From contig OY482852.1 of NCBI GenBank assembly GCA_960531495.1, positions 30,839,314 through 30,903,313 of the forward strand: a stretch of DNA of 64,000 bases. The letters are read 5' to 3'. Below, in pieces: positions 12,612-35,708 of the stretch. A model generated the notes under the pieces. That model was given only the letters and a program-made list of their open reading frames with translations, made no database searches and was not told the origin of the DNA. A program made the translations under genes and the position numbers. The first letter of the stretch is position 1. Each line of letters opens with the position of its first letter. Origin of the DNA: Zeus faber (taxonomy: Eukaryota; Chordata; Actinopteri; Zeiformes; Zeidae).

Positions 12612-13270
12612 TAATTGCCTGTGTGCGTGTACGTGTGTGTGTGTGTGCGCGTGCGTGCGTGTGTCCAGGGGACTTGTCCCAATTGGTTCTGGTGTATGAC
12701 GTTGGAATTATATCGCAGTGGAAAAGGCCCTGCAGCCACCCTTTAGTCCAGCAGCCGTTTACACTCTGCGACCACAGGAAAGCTCAGAGCACCATGCCCT
12801 GCAGACACAGAAAACCCCCCAGCCCATAGAGAAGCCAGGAGCCCGCAGAGAAACACCCACACACGGCCCCAAGAACCAGTCCCAGAGAGCCCGAGGAGAC
12901 CCTACACCTCTGAAGCACACACATACAACCCACCCACAAGTGTAGGCATAAGACATGCCCAAGGCGTCATCAGTCAGGGACCACAAGCCCGGAGCCAGGT
13001 CCCATGCCGACAGATCGACACCCTGCCAGCCACCCCATGCCCACCAACGCCCCGGGCAAAGGCGGGGCCATACCCCGGCTAGATGCCCCACCCGGCCACA
13101 AGACCCGAGCGCCCGAGCGCCCACCCACGTAGCTAAGTGCACATGGCGCAGGACACCCCAATGTTCTGGCACTGGGAGAGATGAAGCACAACCAGAGCAA
13201 TGTTGTAGGTCGGGCAGTGGCAATGCAAACCCTGCCCTGGACCCGACCATGGGGTCTGAGTGGCATTTTT
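12612..13270. repeat. GC-rich dispersed repeat, right part
   Basis: After a TG-rich tract (12625-12665) the text CCAATTGGTTCTGGTGTATG leads into a Pro/Arg-rich GC block (for example ACACACACATACAACCCACC). The same order of sequences occurs at 15600-16560 and partly at 31540-31620. Frames on both strands here are compositional. Confidence 0.6.
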
Positions 13271-15053
13271 AAAATGTATGAATATAAAGACCTGTCTTCA
13301 TAGAAACAGGTTCAGTTTCAATGGAGCAGTGGAGCGGCACATTTAGGATCGGACTGATCAGAGTATTTTTTTTTCTTCCTGGAAAGTGTGTGTGTGTGTA
13401 AGTGCGAATGAAAAGTGGCTAGTAGTTATAACAACAGTCAAAAAGTGGCATACGTTTGTATCAGCAGTGAAATATAGCATTCAGTTATAACAACCGTCAA
13501 AGAGTGGCATACAATGATAATAAGCAGTCCTTAATAAGTCTATTTATAAGGTTGATAATGATCCTAATATAACAGCAATCCTATTAAGTAACAACAGTCT
13601 TAATATTTATACTCCAAGGTGCTATTATAGTGTCTCTGTGCAGTTAATCCAGGTTTATAATTCAAGTGGTATTATAATATCCATGTACAAAGTACAGTCC
13701 ATATTTATGTTTTTTTTTTAATGAAAGTAATATTTATGATTCTTTATGATATATTTGTGATTCTCTCACATCCACACAAACTTACTAGACTGCTTTCATG
13801 AGGTTAACAATCTCACATGGTTACTGCTACACTCTTTTGTGGCAACAGGATCTTTCTTGTGGAAAAAAACGTTGGATTTGTGCATATGTTTAAAGCCCAG
13901 TCGTCCAAAACCGGCGCCTCATAGTTTTAATGCTAGCATAATAGAGACTAAAGCCATTTTCCTATCAAGAGATACATTTCTACCATCTCAAAGAACATGC
14001 CGTCATTAGGCTTTGGCCGATTGATGATTCAATCATCATTCACATTGACAGACAATTTTTTATTACATTTTTGAGCCACCAGGAAAAATCTAAGCATTGA
14101 AAAATTGCAGTTTAGCTTGCTCTCGACCATGCAAGGCGGAGAGACTACCACTGCTCTGCAATGGTAGCCAAACTTTTTTATTTTTATTGTCAAGGTGGAG
14201 ATGGTATTGTGGTGGGCCTAATTCGGTGAAAGAAGGTGTCCACTTGATAACCTCAGTAAAATACTCCCATTAGTTCTGGTCATGGTTGTCAGAGCTTGGT
14301 AATCATGGGATCATGGATATTTATGATGGCGCTCCCTGAGCTACTCTCCTCTATTTCTCCACTCTTAGTCTGTAGTGTCAAGGATGAGAAATTGTTTGCT
14401 AGTCGGGCTAATATGTCTAGCCCCCTCAACAAGGAATTTGAAGACCCTCTCCAGACATTGAATATAAACTTTTAAAATCAATTTTTTCACCCCAAAAATG
14501 TTCAATAAACTACATCAAATGCCTTAACAGCTCTTCTTTAATTTGAAATGTGTGGCTTCATAACTAGGTCATTTTGACACTCCCCCATGCGCCCTCCTCC
14601 TTACACATGCACACTTCTCAGATCGGCCGGTGAACTAGCAGGATGCCCTATTTACAATGGCAAGAAATAACACTTTTGAGCCTCCGTTGGACACCGAATC
14701 AAAGAGGAGCTAATTGTTCCTCGAAATTAGAGAGATTGGAATTGTGACTTAAGTTACCGGTGAATGATAATTTGTCATTTCATCCTCTGGATAAAGCCCT
14801 GGTTAGACTAGTAACTATCTGTGGAATTCCTTTGCATGTTTTAGCAGGTAGCAGTCCAGTGCTAAAACAATATACAGAAGTTGTTTAGCAGCTGACTGTA
14901 GAGCCTGGTCACAGACCCATTGCATGGGCAAAACAGCAACACACATAACATGTAATTTGTGTCTACCTTGGGTGATTGGGTGTAGATTTTTTTGGATTGA
15001 ATTAAAACCGTTTTGCATTGAGGTTTTTGTTGTTGAATTGTGCACTACAAACT
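13271..15053. other. No gene seen
   Basis: Contains near-repeats of AGTGGCATAC around 13435-13515 (two loose copies of a ~75-bp unit) and otherwise unassigned single-copy-looking DNA. Confidence 0.35.
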
Positions 15054-15399
15054 AGGCTTGGGCGATCGTGCAAAATTCCAAATTCCATCGTACATTGCCA
15101 ATCGCTGCCCCCAAGCAATCGGCGATATATGAATTTATCGGGGGTGCGGGGGTGCCCGCGTGCGTACGGTTAGGTTGCCGCGCGCACAGAACGTATGTAA
15201 TGTGGAAAATGCAGTGTCCCCATTCTAGAAGTGCAGGATTTATTTTTTACAAGCAAAGTATTTCCACAAAAACATACAGTTTTTACTAAATGATGTCCCA
15301 TAGCAATGGAAAGCAACGGGTAGACGTGCATCCCGACAGTGGGGACAGATTTTTTTGGAACAGTACGGAGTAAGGACTTGGACAGTCCCTTAACTCAGT

Positions 15400-16660
<1,261 letters not shown>

Positions 16661-16699
16661 TGAATTAAAAACAATGAAAAAGTAATATTAATATATATA

Positions 16700-18202
16700 C
16701 ACTACTCATAAAAAGTAAGGGATATTTGGCTTTTGGGTAAAATTTATGGAAAATGTAAAAAGTTCACGCTACAGTGATATCATACATGAAAGTAGGGCAT
16801 TTAAGTAGAAGCATGCAATGGTGATTTCCTCATCTCAAACAATTTATTGAAACAAAAGCCAACAACAGTGGTGGGTTTACCACAACAAAAAATGTCAATG
16901 TCTCAATAACTTGTCATGTGGCCTTGAGCATCAACTACAGCTTGACAACGACGTCTCATGCTGTTCACAAGTCGACTTATTGTCTGCTGAGGCATGGCCC
17001 CCCACTCTTCTTGAAGGGCGGCCCTCAGGTCATTGAGGTTCTGGGGTACAGAGTTACCAGCCTCTACACGGCGACTCAGCTGATCCCATAGGTTTTCTAT
17101 GGGATTCAGGTCTGGAGAAAGTGCAGGCCACTCCATTTGAGGTACCCCAGTCTCCAGCAGCCATTCCCTAATGATGCCACCTCGATGAGCTGGAGCATTG
17201 TCGTCCATGAAGATGAAATGAGGCCTGTGTTGTTCATGCAGGGGCACAATGACTGTATTAATGATGTTATTCAGGTAGTATGGGCTTGTCACTGTACCCT
17301 TCACAAAGTGTAGGGCAGTTCTATATTGACTAGACATACCTGCCCGCAGTGTGGGCTTGTCTGGTGACAACAGTGGCTGATGCATAGCGCTCTCCTTGAC
17401 ATCTCCAACATCGGTGGCGGCCATCATTTCTGCTCAACGTGAATCGACTTTCATCAGAGAACAGCACTGAGGCCCACTGATGCCTCGTCCAGCGTAAATG
17501 CTCCCTGGCCAATGCAAGACAATGATGGCTGTGCCTAGTGATGTGGTCAGGTACCCTTGCAGGTCATCTAGCATTCAGACCACGTTGATGTAAATGGTTT
17601 TCGAATGGTCTGACGTGACACTTGGGTGCCTCTCACCTCCCTTAAATGTGCCTGGAGTTGAGTGGCATTCAACATCCGGTTCCGCAGGGCACTGTTCACA
17701 ATGAAGCGCTCATCAGTGTGGGATGTGGCCAAAGGACGTCCACTTCTATGCCTTTCTGTGACTCTTCCAGTGTCTCTGTATCTCTGTTGCAACCTGCTGA
17801 TGACACTCTGTGACACTCTAAGCTCAGTGGTCACTTCCCTCTGAGAACATCCTGTTTGAAGCCTCACAATGGCGAGGTACTGTTGATCAATTGTTAGGTG
17901 TCGTCTTGGTCTCATGATGTCAAATTGTGAACAGCATGATGAAGAGGACTGTTTAAATACCAATTCTAATTGAACCAGGAAATGTATTGATCGATTCATG
18001 GATCAAACACCTGTTGTGAATTTTGCCGTTCAGCTCCTTGTTAGAGAACAGCAAGTTGTGCAAAAAGTACTGGAACATTGAACAGTTGGACATGTGCATT
18101 CAAAAGTTTAGAGAAGGTCAAATTAAGTTCACCTGTAAAGGCATTTTAGGTTCATCCTGAAATTTCACCTGAAAACCGAATATCCCTAACTTTTTGTGAG
18201 TG
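16700..18202 (-). mobile_element. Tc1-like DNA transposon, full length, inactive
   Basis: The left terminus CACTACTCATAAAAAGTAAG and right terminus (reverse complement CACTCACAAAAAGTTAGG) form inverted repeats of about 35 bp, both continuing GGGATATT. TA dinucleotides flank the element at 16698-16699 and 18203-18204. Length is about 1.5 kb, usual for Tc1 elements. The transposase runs on the minus strand. Confidence 0.85.
16903..17915 (-). pseudogene. Tc1-like transposase, frameshifted
   Basis: Three overlapping minus-strand frames make up one DD34E transposase. The first starts MRPRRHLTIDQQYLAIV at 17915 and holds the helix-turn-helix region, with SQREVTTELRVSQSVISRL and the GRP-type linker RSGRPLATS. 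It shifts frame near 17570. The second (17512-17330) carries the first catalytic Asp in FSDESRF. The third (17427-16903) carries DDNAPAHRG (second Asp) and [12 protein letters not shown] (final Glu), ending at a stop at 16903. All three acidic residues are present, but at least two frameshifts (about 17570 and 17420) break the protein. The enzyme would cut and paste the element at TA sites. Confidence 0.85.
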
Positions 18203-18504
18203 TATATATATATATATATGTTTTTTGTTTTTTTTTTCCATGTGTTAAATGTTTTTGTTTCAGACATGCAGGAAACAAACGAAAATAAATAGATTTAAAA
18301 TAAAAAGACAGGCACGGGAGCCTCGCGCACCACTGTCTGGAGGAGAAACAAAAAAAACTCCAATCCAGTTCCAATCCTCTGAATTAGGTTTACGGTTTTC
18401 ATTTTCCATACAAGTAAGAAAACTAAGGAAACAAAATAAATCTAAATCTTTCTCTATGATGTTATATATATATATTCTATATTATTATCACAAGATTTGC
18501 ATAT

Positions 18505-18845
18505 TGAGCGGCAGGTACGTGCAGGGGGAGGGGGTGTCCGAGCACCTGCCCCATGGACCCCACGGTGCCCTTCTTATCTGGTGCGTTTTTTATTTTTTTT
18601 AAAAATGTATTTATTTATTTATTTATTTATTATTATTTTTTAATGGGTATTAAGGTAGCAGATTGTCTAGTCAAGATATATTCATGAGGAGCACCTCATG
18701 AACCTCACAATTTGGGGCAACTGTAATGTGCGCACAGCAGCTCTGCTGTGATGCTCCGTTTGACCAGAGTGGAAAAATGCCTAGAACAGGAGCTGGGGGT
18801 CCATTTGCCTTTTCTTTTTCTTTGAGCACCTGCCGCTAAAAGTCT
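18505..18845. repeat. Small inverted-repeat element
   Basis: GAGCGGCAGGTACGTGC near 18507 pairs with GAGCACCTGCCGCT near 18823 in opposite orientation. The interior includes GAGCACCTGCCCCATGGACC and an (ATTT)n tract at 18605-18640. Confidence 0.45.
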
Positions 18846-19025
18846 GTGTACACATGGTAAACTGGATTTACAGGGAATAAATTCTCTGATTTTTCCTGGC
18901 GGTTAAAAAATTTAATAAAATTTAAAAATAACTGTCGTCAGTGTCAGTCACGATCAATGGAATCGATCGCCGATGACGGAGTCTATCGCCAATAGACGAT
19001 TTAATCGTAAATCAGCCCAAGCCTA

Positions 19026-19764
19026 CTAAAAAACACAAATCCTGCCTCTGGTCATGGGCACATAAATGTAATCTTAAAAGATTAAATGCAGCTATTTATT
19101 TTGGAACACAGAATCCTTTGGTAATTGCAGATAGAACTCCTGACGCTGAATTACTTTCTGAAAAGCGGCAGTCTGCTATGTCTGGTTAGTTTTTTATAAT
19201 TTGAAATAATTAACTGTTACTACGATGCCAGTAACTAGTTAGCTAGCTAGTTAACTAGTTTGTCTATTTTTTCTAAAGGTTGTCGTGTTACCAGGTCACA
19301 CTTCTGTAATTTGCATAGTGGACCGTCACTGGTGAGCTTTTTGTGGCATTTTTTTGTGACCACTTCTGTTTTTTGTTTTTTTTGTTTGTTTGTTATATTT
19401 CGGAAAGCGACATCGCTTTTATCAACATGAAGACTGCGCACTAGTCACAAATTCTATACCTAAAACAATTTGTATAGTCATAGGAGAGTACAGAGGGGGT
19501 AACCATAAAGAAAACACAGTTTTAAGTGGAGGGGTCTTTATTATTACATTCTGTGTTTTACTTAATATACTGTACAATCTGATTAATATTAGAACTTGGT
19601 CCATCCTTCAACCAAATTCAGAACACATTCGAATTGCTGACTGAACCCAGTAAGGAAAGCCTTCTTTTTCAAAGGAGGAATTTAATGTTTTTGGTCACTA
19701 AGGTACTAAGGTAACTAAGGTATTGATGTGTTTGGGATAGTATTGCAAGTCCAGAAGTTATATT
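19026..19764. other. No gene seen
   Basis: A short exon-like piece after TTGCAG at about 19133 is too weak to call. Otherwise unassigned DNA. Confidence 0.3.
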
Positions 19765-20012
19765 ACATTGCATCATTTAGCAGACACTTTTGTCCAAAGC
19801 GGCTTCCAATAAGTAATTCCTTCTCTAAAAATGAATATGATTAGTAGAGTTACATAATTTTTATTTTATGTAATTTTTTTTTTTTATAGGAAAGTAAATT
19901 CAGAAAGTAAACGGGAAAGAGATTCTCATGAAGTAGACCGGTCAGTGCAAGTGGGGTCCAGGTGTAGTCTGAAGCGACGGGTCTTCAGTTGCGATGAAAG
20001 ATGGGAAGCAAT
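19765..20012 (-). mobile_element. L2-type LINE 3' end fragment
   Basis: TCATTTAGCAGACACTTTTG and TCCAAAGCGGCTTCCAATAA match the conserved 3' tail of fish L2-like LINEs and of the SINEs that borrow it. A fragment of the preceding coding region (GGTCTTCAGTTGCGATG) lies to the right, so the element reads on the minus strand. Compare the better copy at 33634-34450. Confidence 0.6.
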
Positions 20013-20747
20013 TCTAGTGTGGGGAGCCTCCATCAAGGCAAGTTGATATTAGAGGTGTCCAATAGGATGATATTATATCATAAACAATATAATTTTCTCT
20101 ACTATCTGCCCTTACAGGGAAATGGAAATTATTGTGCTGGAGCCAACCTCAAATTGCACTCCGTTTTTCTAACCCGCCCTGCCCCATGACTAACAAAAAC
20201 ACACCATAAACCAACAGTGCCCCCTCTAAACATAACATAAGTTAAAGAGTTTGTGTCGAGAAAACATGCAAGTTCAGTGTTGTGGAACTGGTTTGAATTT
20301 GCAGCAATATGGTTCATACATCAGAAAATGAAACATTTTGTGGATCTCACAGGAGTGCATCAAGCTCATAGCAAGAAAAGTAAGCGCCATTGTACGATTG
20401 AGCTTACAAAACAAGTCTAGTAAACTTATCCAAAGGAAAAGTGATTGAGACCAACTTAATCACTCAAAGAATGCCAATCTCTTCAAGGCAAAAGTGTAGT
20501 TAAGGAAAAAAACAGGAAGAGTCACAGAACTGCTGTAGTTCTCTGATGAGCGCTGGACATATCTGCCTCTTAGTGGTATTTTCTGTGTGAACATACAACC
20601 ATGCCATCTTTATATTCTCCAGATTTCATGGGACTGGACCAATGTTGACCAACGTTTTAGCCATAAACTCAGCCTTTAACATTCCCCCCAGTGTTTTATT
20701 GAATGCAGTAGTGTTCTTCACCTTCATTATCTGTACTGTTCACCTAG
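20013..20747 (+). other. Intronic or upstream DNA of the phf20-like gene
   Basis: No confident exon. The frame of the next exon is open back to 20642, so that exon could start earlier than modelled. Confidence 0.4.
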
Positions 20748-30092
<9,345 letters not shown>

Positions 30093-30343
30093 CACACCAG
30101 TCATTTTGGCTCTTATTATCTCTTAATGGCCTCAGAGAGTAAATCCCTCCAACTTTGCTGGAAGATATACTTTTGAGATATACTCTTATCTTCTGACAGA
30201 TTACGTCTTGGCTTTTAACTAATACCATATGCATTTGTTTGGAAAGTGAAAATGGCCTAGGCCAACATTTGTCCATCAGCCCAACCCGAAAAAAATTGTA
30301 TGAACTCTGGCGTTATATTATTGCATTTTGAGTTTAAGCTTAG

Positions 30344-30349
30344 AATAAA
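30344..30349 (+). terminator. Polyadenylation signal candidate for phf20-like gene
   Basis: AATAAA in TTAGAATAAACACTTG, about 250 bp after the stop codon. It is the first such signal on this strand after the stop that I noticed. Confidence 0.4.
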
Positions 30350-31097
30350 CACTTGTTTTTAAGACATACTACTAAATCGTTGCATCATAAACATGTCGCA
30401 TCGTATTCTGATTTGATTGAGAACAAATTTGGGAAAACTTACAAGCACTTATACCCCTTTGTTGTGCTAAGTTAGGTTCAAGTGTGTGTGAAGCAAATAT
30501 TTTATCTTGGAAAATGCAGTTCATCTTCCCTGTTTTCATGCCAAGTGTTTTCCACTGTTTATGCTCCTGCTGTGCACTGTGTCAAATGCAACAAATACAT
30601 GAGCACACTGTTGATGGTTGCTCTGTTCATAAAATGTATCTACACTCTTCTGAAAAAAAAAATGCAATCCAAACATCCTGGAGAATGATCAAAGAACGTC
30701 TAGTTGGAGCGCAATCAATTAAGTTATTTTAGTGAGTTACGCAATTTCAAGCTTGTCACCAGAGAGATTAAGGATTCGTTCACAGCTTTATTTCAGTTTC
30801 AAAGTATTTTTTATGCAATTCCCTTCATACAATTTAGAACAAGATGTTATTAAATAAGTTATTGTACACTGTCATTCTTATGCAATTTCTTACAGTTCTA
30901 TTAAACCAATAAAATGATTCTTGGGTAAATTCTTGTTTGTAAGATGTCTTTGTTCACCATTGTGCATATGAGGACTCCCCCGCACACACAAAAATTTAGT
31001 TTAATTTATTCAGGAAAATTATCAATGAAATAAAGGGATGTTCAACACACATGGTTGTATACTCTTTGGGATGTGGCAATACATTTTTTTTTTTTTA
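30350..31097. other. No gene seen
   Basis: Intergenic, AT-rich. Two overlapping small frames at 30482-30732 show no domain. Confidence 0.35.
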
Positions 31098-31620
31098 ACC
31101 TGTGCTGTTAGCATGCTGTGCATACAACACAGAGTATTTGTGCCATTGCATCTAGGACAGAGTTAGTCCACAAGTGGAGTTCAAGTTCTCAACCTGCAAT
31201 GCCACTTTTTATTAGTTCTTAAATCATCAACAACTGCTGCAATAACTCTGTCCTGTGGATGACCTGTAGAATGACAAGAGCACAGTTTTTGGTTATGGAG
31301 AGCCACCACCAACCCCCCTTTTTGGGTCTATAAACAACTGATCACTACTCCAAGAGGGGGAGATTCACCACCGGTGAGACAATTACACATAGAACTAAAC
31401 ATGTTGACGGAAAACATAAACATCGGACAACAACATATATTGAAAAACTGTTAATCAGGTTCAGGAAAACTGGAACAGCAATTGGACACGTGGCCTCTTC
31501 CTGTCATAGTTATGGCAGCAAATGAGGGAGGAAAGGAGAGGAATGCGTGTGTGTGGTGTCCACCGGACTTATCCCAATTGGTTCTGGTGTATAAGGTCAG
31601 TCTTATGTCCTAGCACATCC
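31098..31620. repeat. Dispersed repeat with both halves, short TG core
   Basis: Left part AACCTGTGCTGTTAGCATGC, ATTTGTGCCATTGCATCTAG. Middle part GGAAAACTGGAACAGCAATT, GTGGCCTCTTCCTGTCATAG. Then GCGTGTGTGTGG and CCAATTGGTTCTGGTGTATA. This copy joins parts seen separately at 9618, 15500 and 12660 and defines the order of the family. Confidence 0.6.
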
Positions 31621-31929
31621 ATGCAGCGGGAAGGAACTCGATATGGTAGGTAGCCGATATGGTAGCAGCAGCAATGACAGAGTAGGTCGCTGTTTCAGTG
31701 CCGTATTCGGAACCGTCTACAAATGACATGACCCGACTTTACCCAAAATGCAAAAGTACTGTACATATAATACTAATGCATTTTAAACAACAATCACATA
31801 TCCAAGGTTTGAATATGAATGGGTTCATGTCACATATACTTTGTTTTAAAATGTACAAGTACAGCTACAGACAGCTTTTCACTTTGAAAGTAAAAGTTCC
31901 ATAATATATTTTAATGATTTATATTTACT

Positions 31930-32660
31930 GATTTATATCTTCTATATTTTTTTGTCCTGTGACTCAAACAATCAAACTAGGTTGATGAGTCTCTCAGGGA
32001 CCTACAGACCTTGTTTGATCGTCAAAGTGAATGTTTATGATTGAAATGTAGTGCAACATGTTGATGTTGCACAGACTTTCATTTTCAAAATAATAAATAA
32101 ATGAAATTAATAATGATCCGAAACTTTCATAAAATAAAATTATGTGAAAGTTCAATAGCTTTTTTGTCGTGTGACTTAAAATATGCTTCTATAAATGAAT
32201 CTACATGCTCTGCCATTCATTTTGAAAATAAAAGTACCATTAAAATATTTTCAATTTCACAGTGCAATAGGTCTTTATGTTATGTAACCAAGATCACTCA
32301 AACTACTATGTTGCACAGCCTTTTGTTTTCAAATATAAGCTCCAAGATTTTTTGGTTATCTAAAATTCAAATGGTTATCTAAAACCCAATCAAAGTTCTT
32401 GGCTTTATGTGACTGAGAATTAATCTACATGCTGCATACCTTTCATCTTCAAACTTCAAGACCCAAGATTTTGATGTTAACATTTTAAAATGTCAAAGTT
32501 CAATAGCTCTTTTTGTCATGTGACATCACTCACTCAAGCGAGGTGTTTAAGCTTCTAGGACCTAATCTACATGTTGTGCAGGCTTTCGATTTAAAATTAA
32601 ATCTTCTGTCATTTACAATTTCAAAATGCAATAGCTTTCTTGTCAAGCTATTGAGAACAC
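31930..32660 (+). repeat. Decayed tandem repeat, ~120-bp unit
   Basis: About five loose copies of a unit with CAATAGCTTTTTTGTCGTGT, then AATCTACATG, TGCACAG or TGCAGG, CTTTCATTTTCAAA. Copies start near 31950, 32145, 32255, 32390 and 32490. They are diverged and of uneven length, so the array is old. No coding role is seen. Confidence 0.55.
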
Positions 32661-33633
32661 GCAAACTTGGTCTGTAGCCCACAGCTGAATATTCATAACA
32701 AATCCGGACATTGTCCATGTGTAAGCTTCAAGGCTTTTATATGCTGTCAAATAATCAGCGGAGGAGGATGAGGGAAGGTTGATCAGATAGTTCTATGTGT
32801 CTGGGAACTGGAGGTCTGGAACTGTCTACCTTTCTGCCGTTTCAAGGGCTGTAAAAAGCACCCGGGAGCATGAGAGTGTGATATCTTGTCTATTAAGCTT
32901 TTTAATATATTAAACATCATTTTCATTGAAATGTCCTGTGAACTCGAAAGAATTGAAATCCCATGGAAGTGCTGGAGGAAGTTGAGAAAATTAAATGATT
33001 GAATTATGTGAAATATAAACAACAAATGCTTAACTCATGAACTAACCCAACTAGGTTAATAAATAGACTCCAAATGTGAATATAATGAAAGGGCTGAAAA
33101 ACAAAAGCAGAGACTCTTACCCATTAAAAGTAAATTCCACACTATTTCGTCTGAATGATAAGTCACGAGAGTACTGCTTCTGGTTGAGCTTGTCAATGGC
33201 AGTGAAGACCGAGTCAGTGGGAATTGACAAATGGTGTGAAATGGTAAGAAAAAAAAGGCAAATTACAATGACTTAATAAAGAACATTTTTTATACTGTTA
33301 TACGTGAAGTACGAATCACTGAGATATTTAAAATTGCTATATTTGCCAATAACTAAGTGATGACACAATTACGATTGGTTTTATTTTTTTACGCAAACTA
33401 CTCTTAGAAAGGAGGGAATGTCTTCACTATTGGGAGCGCTGTAATCATACAGTAAGTAGGCGAGATGCCATGAGAGCCTAATGTGTAGTATTCGCATGCC
33501 TGAGACTTCCTTGACGTTGCACCTTACCTGTCGTGGATTATATTAAAAGTTGCAATCTCTTTGACGTGAATTTTGCTTATTTTAGCAGCCCTGATCCCTC
33601 CTCACAACTCTAGTCTATACAGTGGCCACTGTG
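32661..33633. other. No gene seen
   Basis: Intergenic DNA between the two host genes; small frames only, no domains or repeat ends recognised. Confidence 0.35.
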
Positions 33634-34450
33634 TAAAGTACATTTAGTCATTTAGCAGACGCTTTCATCCAAAGCGACTTACAAGGGGGAATAACATTCA
33701 AGCTACATTGCGACAGAGACATTAGTGTAACAATAAATACTGCTAGGTAGTGCTTAGTAATTGTAAGTTAGGAGAGGAGGTACTCACTGAAGAGCTGGGT
33801 CTTCAGGTGCTTCTTAAAGACAGAGAGGGAGGTCCCTGCTCCGGTCATTTTTGGCAGCTCGTTCCACCAACGTGGAACTACAAATGAGAATAACCTGGAT
33901 TGCCGTGGTTGTATGGCCGGCAGAGCCAGGCGACGCTCATTTGATGAGCGCAGCATCCAGGGGGTAACATGTGCTTTTACAAGAGCATTTTTAAGTAGGC
34001 GGGAGCATTCCCAGCAATCACTCTGTAGGCCAGCATCAGAGACTTGAACTTGATGCGGGCGGCTACAGGTAACCAGTGGAGCTCGATGAGCAGCGGAGTG
34101 ACATGTGCCCTCTTTGGCTGGTTGAACACCAGTCGCACCGCTGCATTCTGTATCATCTGCAGTGGCTTCACCGCACAGGCCGGCAAGCCTGTTAAGAGGG
34201 CGTTGCAGTAGTCGAGACGGGACATCACCAAGGTTTGTACCAGCAGTTGAGTGGCATATTGGGTCAGGTACGGCCTGACTTTTCGGATGTTGAATAGTGC
34301 GAAGCGGCAGGACTGGGAGACGGCGGCAACATGATCGGAGAATGTCAGTTGGTCATCAATAATGACACCAAGATTCCTTGCAGCCTTGGTAGGAACAAGA
34401 GATAGGCTAATTAGAACAGTGTTTCCACCCCAATCTTTCTGCAACAGCAC
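33634..34450 (-). mobile_element. L2-type LINE, 5'-truncated, 3' end intact
   Basis: The minus strand encodes the C-terminal part of an L2-type reverse transcriptase polyprotein: AARNLGVIIDDQLTFSDHV, SRLDYCNALLTGLP, LQMIQNAAVRLVF, LHWLPVAARIKFKSL (34450-33977). After a frameshift come ARRLALPAI-type and VVPRWWNELP strings (33956-33768). The plus-strand text CATTTAGTCATTTAGCAGAC and TCCAAAGCGACTTACAAG at 33640-33690 is the conserved 3' tail. The endonuclease and catalytic FADD segment are absent, as in normal 5'-truncated insertions. Inactive. Confidence 0.85.
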
Positions 34451-34955
34451 CCTTTACTATTAAATAATCCACAGCATCATCCTCAACCTGAATCCGTCAC
34501 AAACGTGTATAATTGCACTTATGAGCAACTAGTTTTCTGTGGAAGTGTTGGAAAAACACTGCACTAGTGAGCAAAAAAAAAATCGAATTGTAACTTAAAT
34601 GGAAATGGCTCTGGTTTGCAAGATCAAAGTTGCAAGGCTGTACTAATTAATCAGTCCAAGTCATTATACCAGCTCTATGTTCATCAGAAAAAGCTCACTG
34701 AAACAAGGAGTTGTCCAAGGCCTGTTTTTGGGATTCAGTAATTGAGTAAAGAATCTTTCATGATTGATTCATTTGGTGTAATGCAGGTAAGGGAGGACTT
34801 TGATCAGAATCAGAAGTCTGTTTTTCCCAGGAACCATTTATTTTGTCAAAATTAACTTTGTGGAATGAAGTGTTAATCAGTACTCAACGTAAATTCAATA
34901 TGAATTGTGCCAAATGCCTACACCATTCTGTGCCTTGGACTATATTTATTTTCTA
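34451..34955. other. No gene seen
   Basis: Unassigned intergenic DNA. Confidence 0.35.
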
Positions 34956-35130
34956 AACCTGTGCTGTCAGCATGCTTGGCATATAACAGAATTTGTATGC
35001 CATTGCAGCTAGGATGGAGTTAGTCTGCAAGTTCAACCTCCAATGCCACTCTTTAATCATCCAGAACTGCTTGCAACATTGTCTTGTGGAATGACAAGAG
35101 CACAGCTTTTGTTATACAAAACCACCAATT
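34956..35130. repeat. Dispersed repeat, left part
   Basis: AACCTGTGCTGTCAGCATGC, TTGTATGCCATTGCAGCTAG, GAATGACAAGAGCACAGC; same family as 31098. Confidence 0.6.
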
Positions 35131-35271
35131 CACCGAAGACTCGCTTGCCCGTTCTGCCGGATTGACCCAACCCTGTTCGCTGCAAACAAAACGTTTCCTA
35201 ATCTTGTACCAGGATAAGTAGAGCATAATAAGCACAGTTACACATATGACAGAATTCAGTGTTGCACATGG

Positions 35272-35277
35272 TTTATT
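35272..35277 (-). terminator. Polyadenylation signal candidate for ZP3-like gene
   Basis: TTTATT on the plus strand gives AATAAA on the minus strand, about 430 bp past the stop codon at 35709. Confidence 0.3.
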
Positions 35278-35708
35278 TGGATTAAAAAAAAAGGCATACA
35301 AAGAAACACTTATTTCAAAGTGTGAGAAGTTCTGAGCTTTAAGATTCTGATGTTCCAGCCAATTCATTATATTCAGGTTGCTCCAACAGGTCTCAATTCC
35401 ATGCCTGGAGCTCCTGGTTCCAAAGGGAAGGAGTCTTCTTTCTCATTGCTCCTCAAGAGGCTCCCAACCAGCCTCCACCACTAATTCTGCCCTTAACCTG
35501 TCATCAAAAATATTCCCTCTGACCCTTTGTTTCAGCTTAACTGCTTTCCCTTCCATCAAGTAATTTGATGTTCTCTCCAACATTCCTGATCACCATCAAC
35601 CCAACACCCATTTCCTATTCCAGCACCTTTAACAAATGTTTCACACCTCTTTGGCCACTTTCTCCAGCTCAATTGGTCTCCACTAAATATACATCCCACT
35701 TGGTTGCT

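Noticed and set aside
12759..13272. Pro/Arg- and Gly/Trp-rich frames in the GC-rich block
   Set aside because: The same DNA recurs at 15820-16560 as a dispersed repeat, and the frames are not conserved between copies.
19133..19190. Short exon-like piece after TTGCAG with a GTTAGT donor
   Set aside because: Under 60 bp, no recognisable residues and a weak donor; not enough to call.
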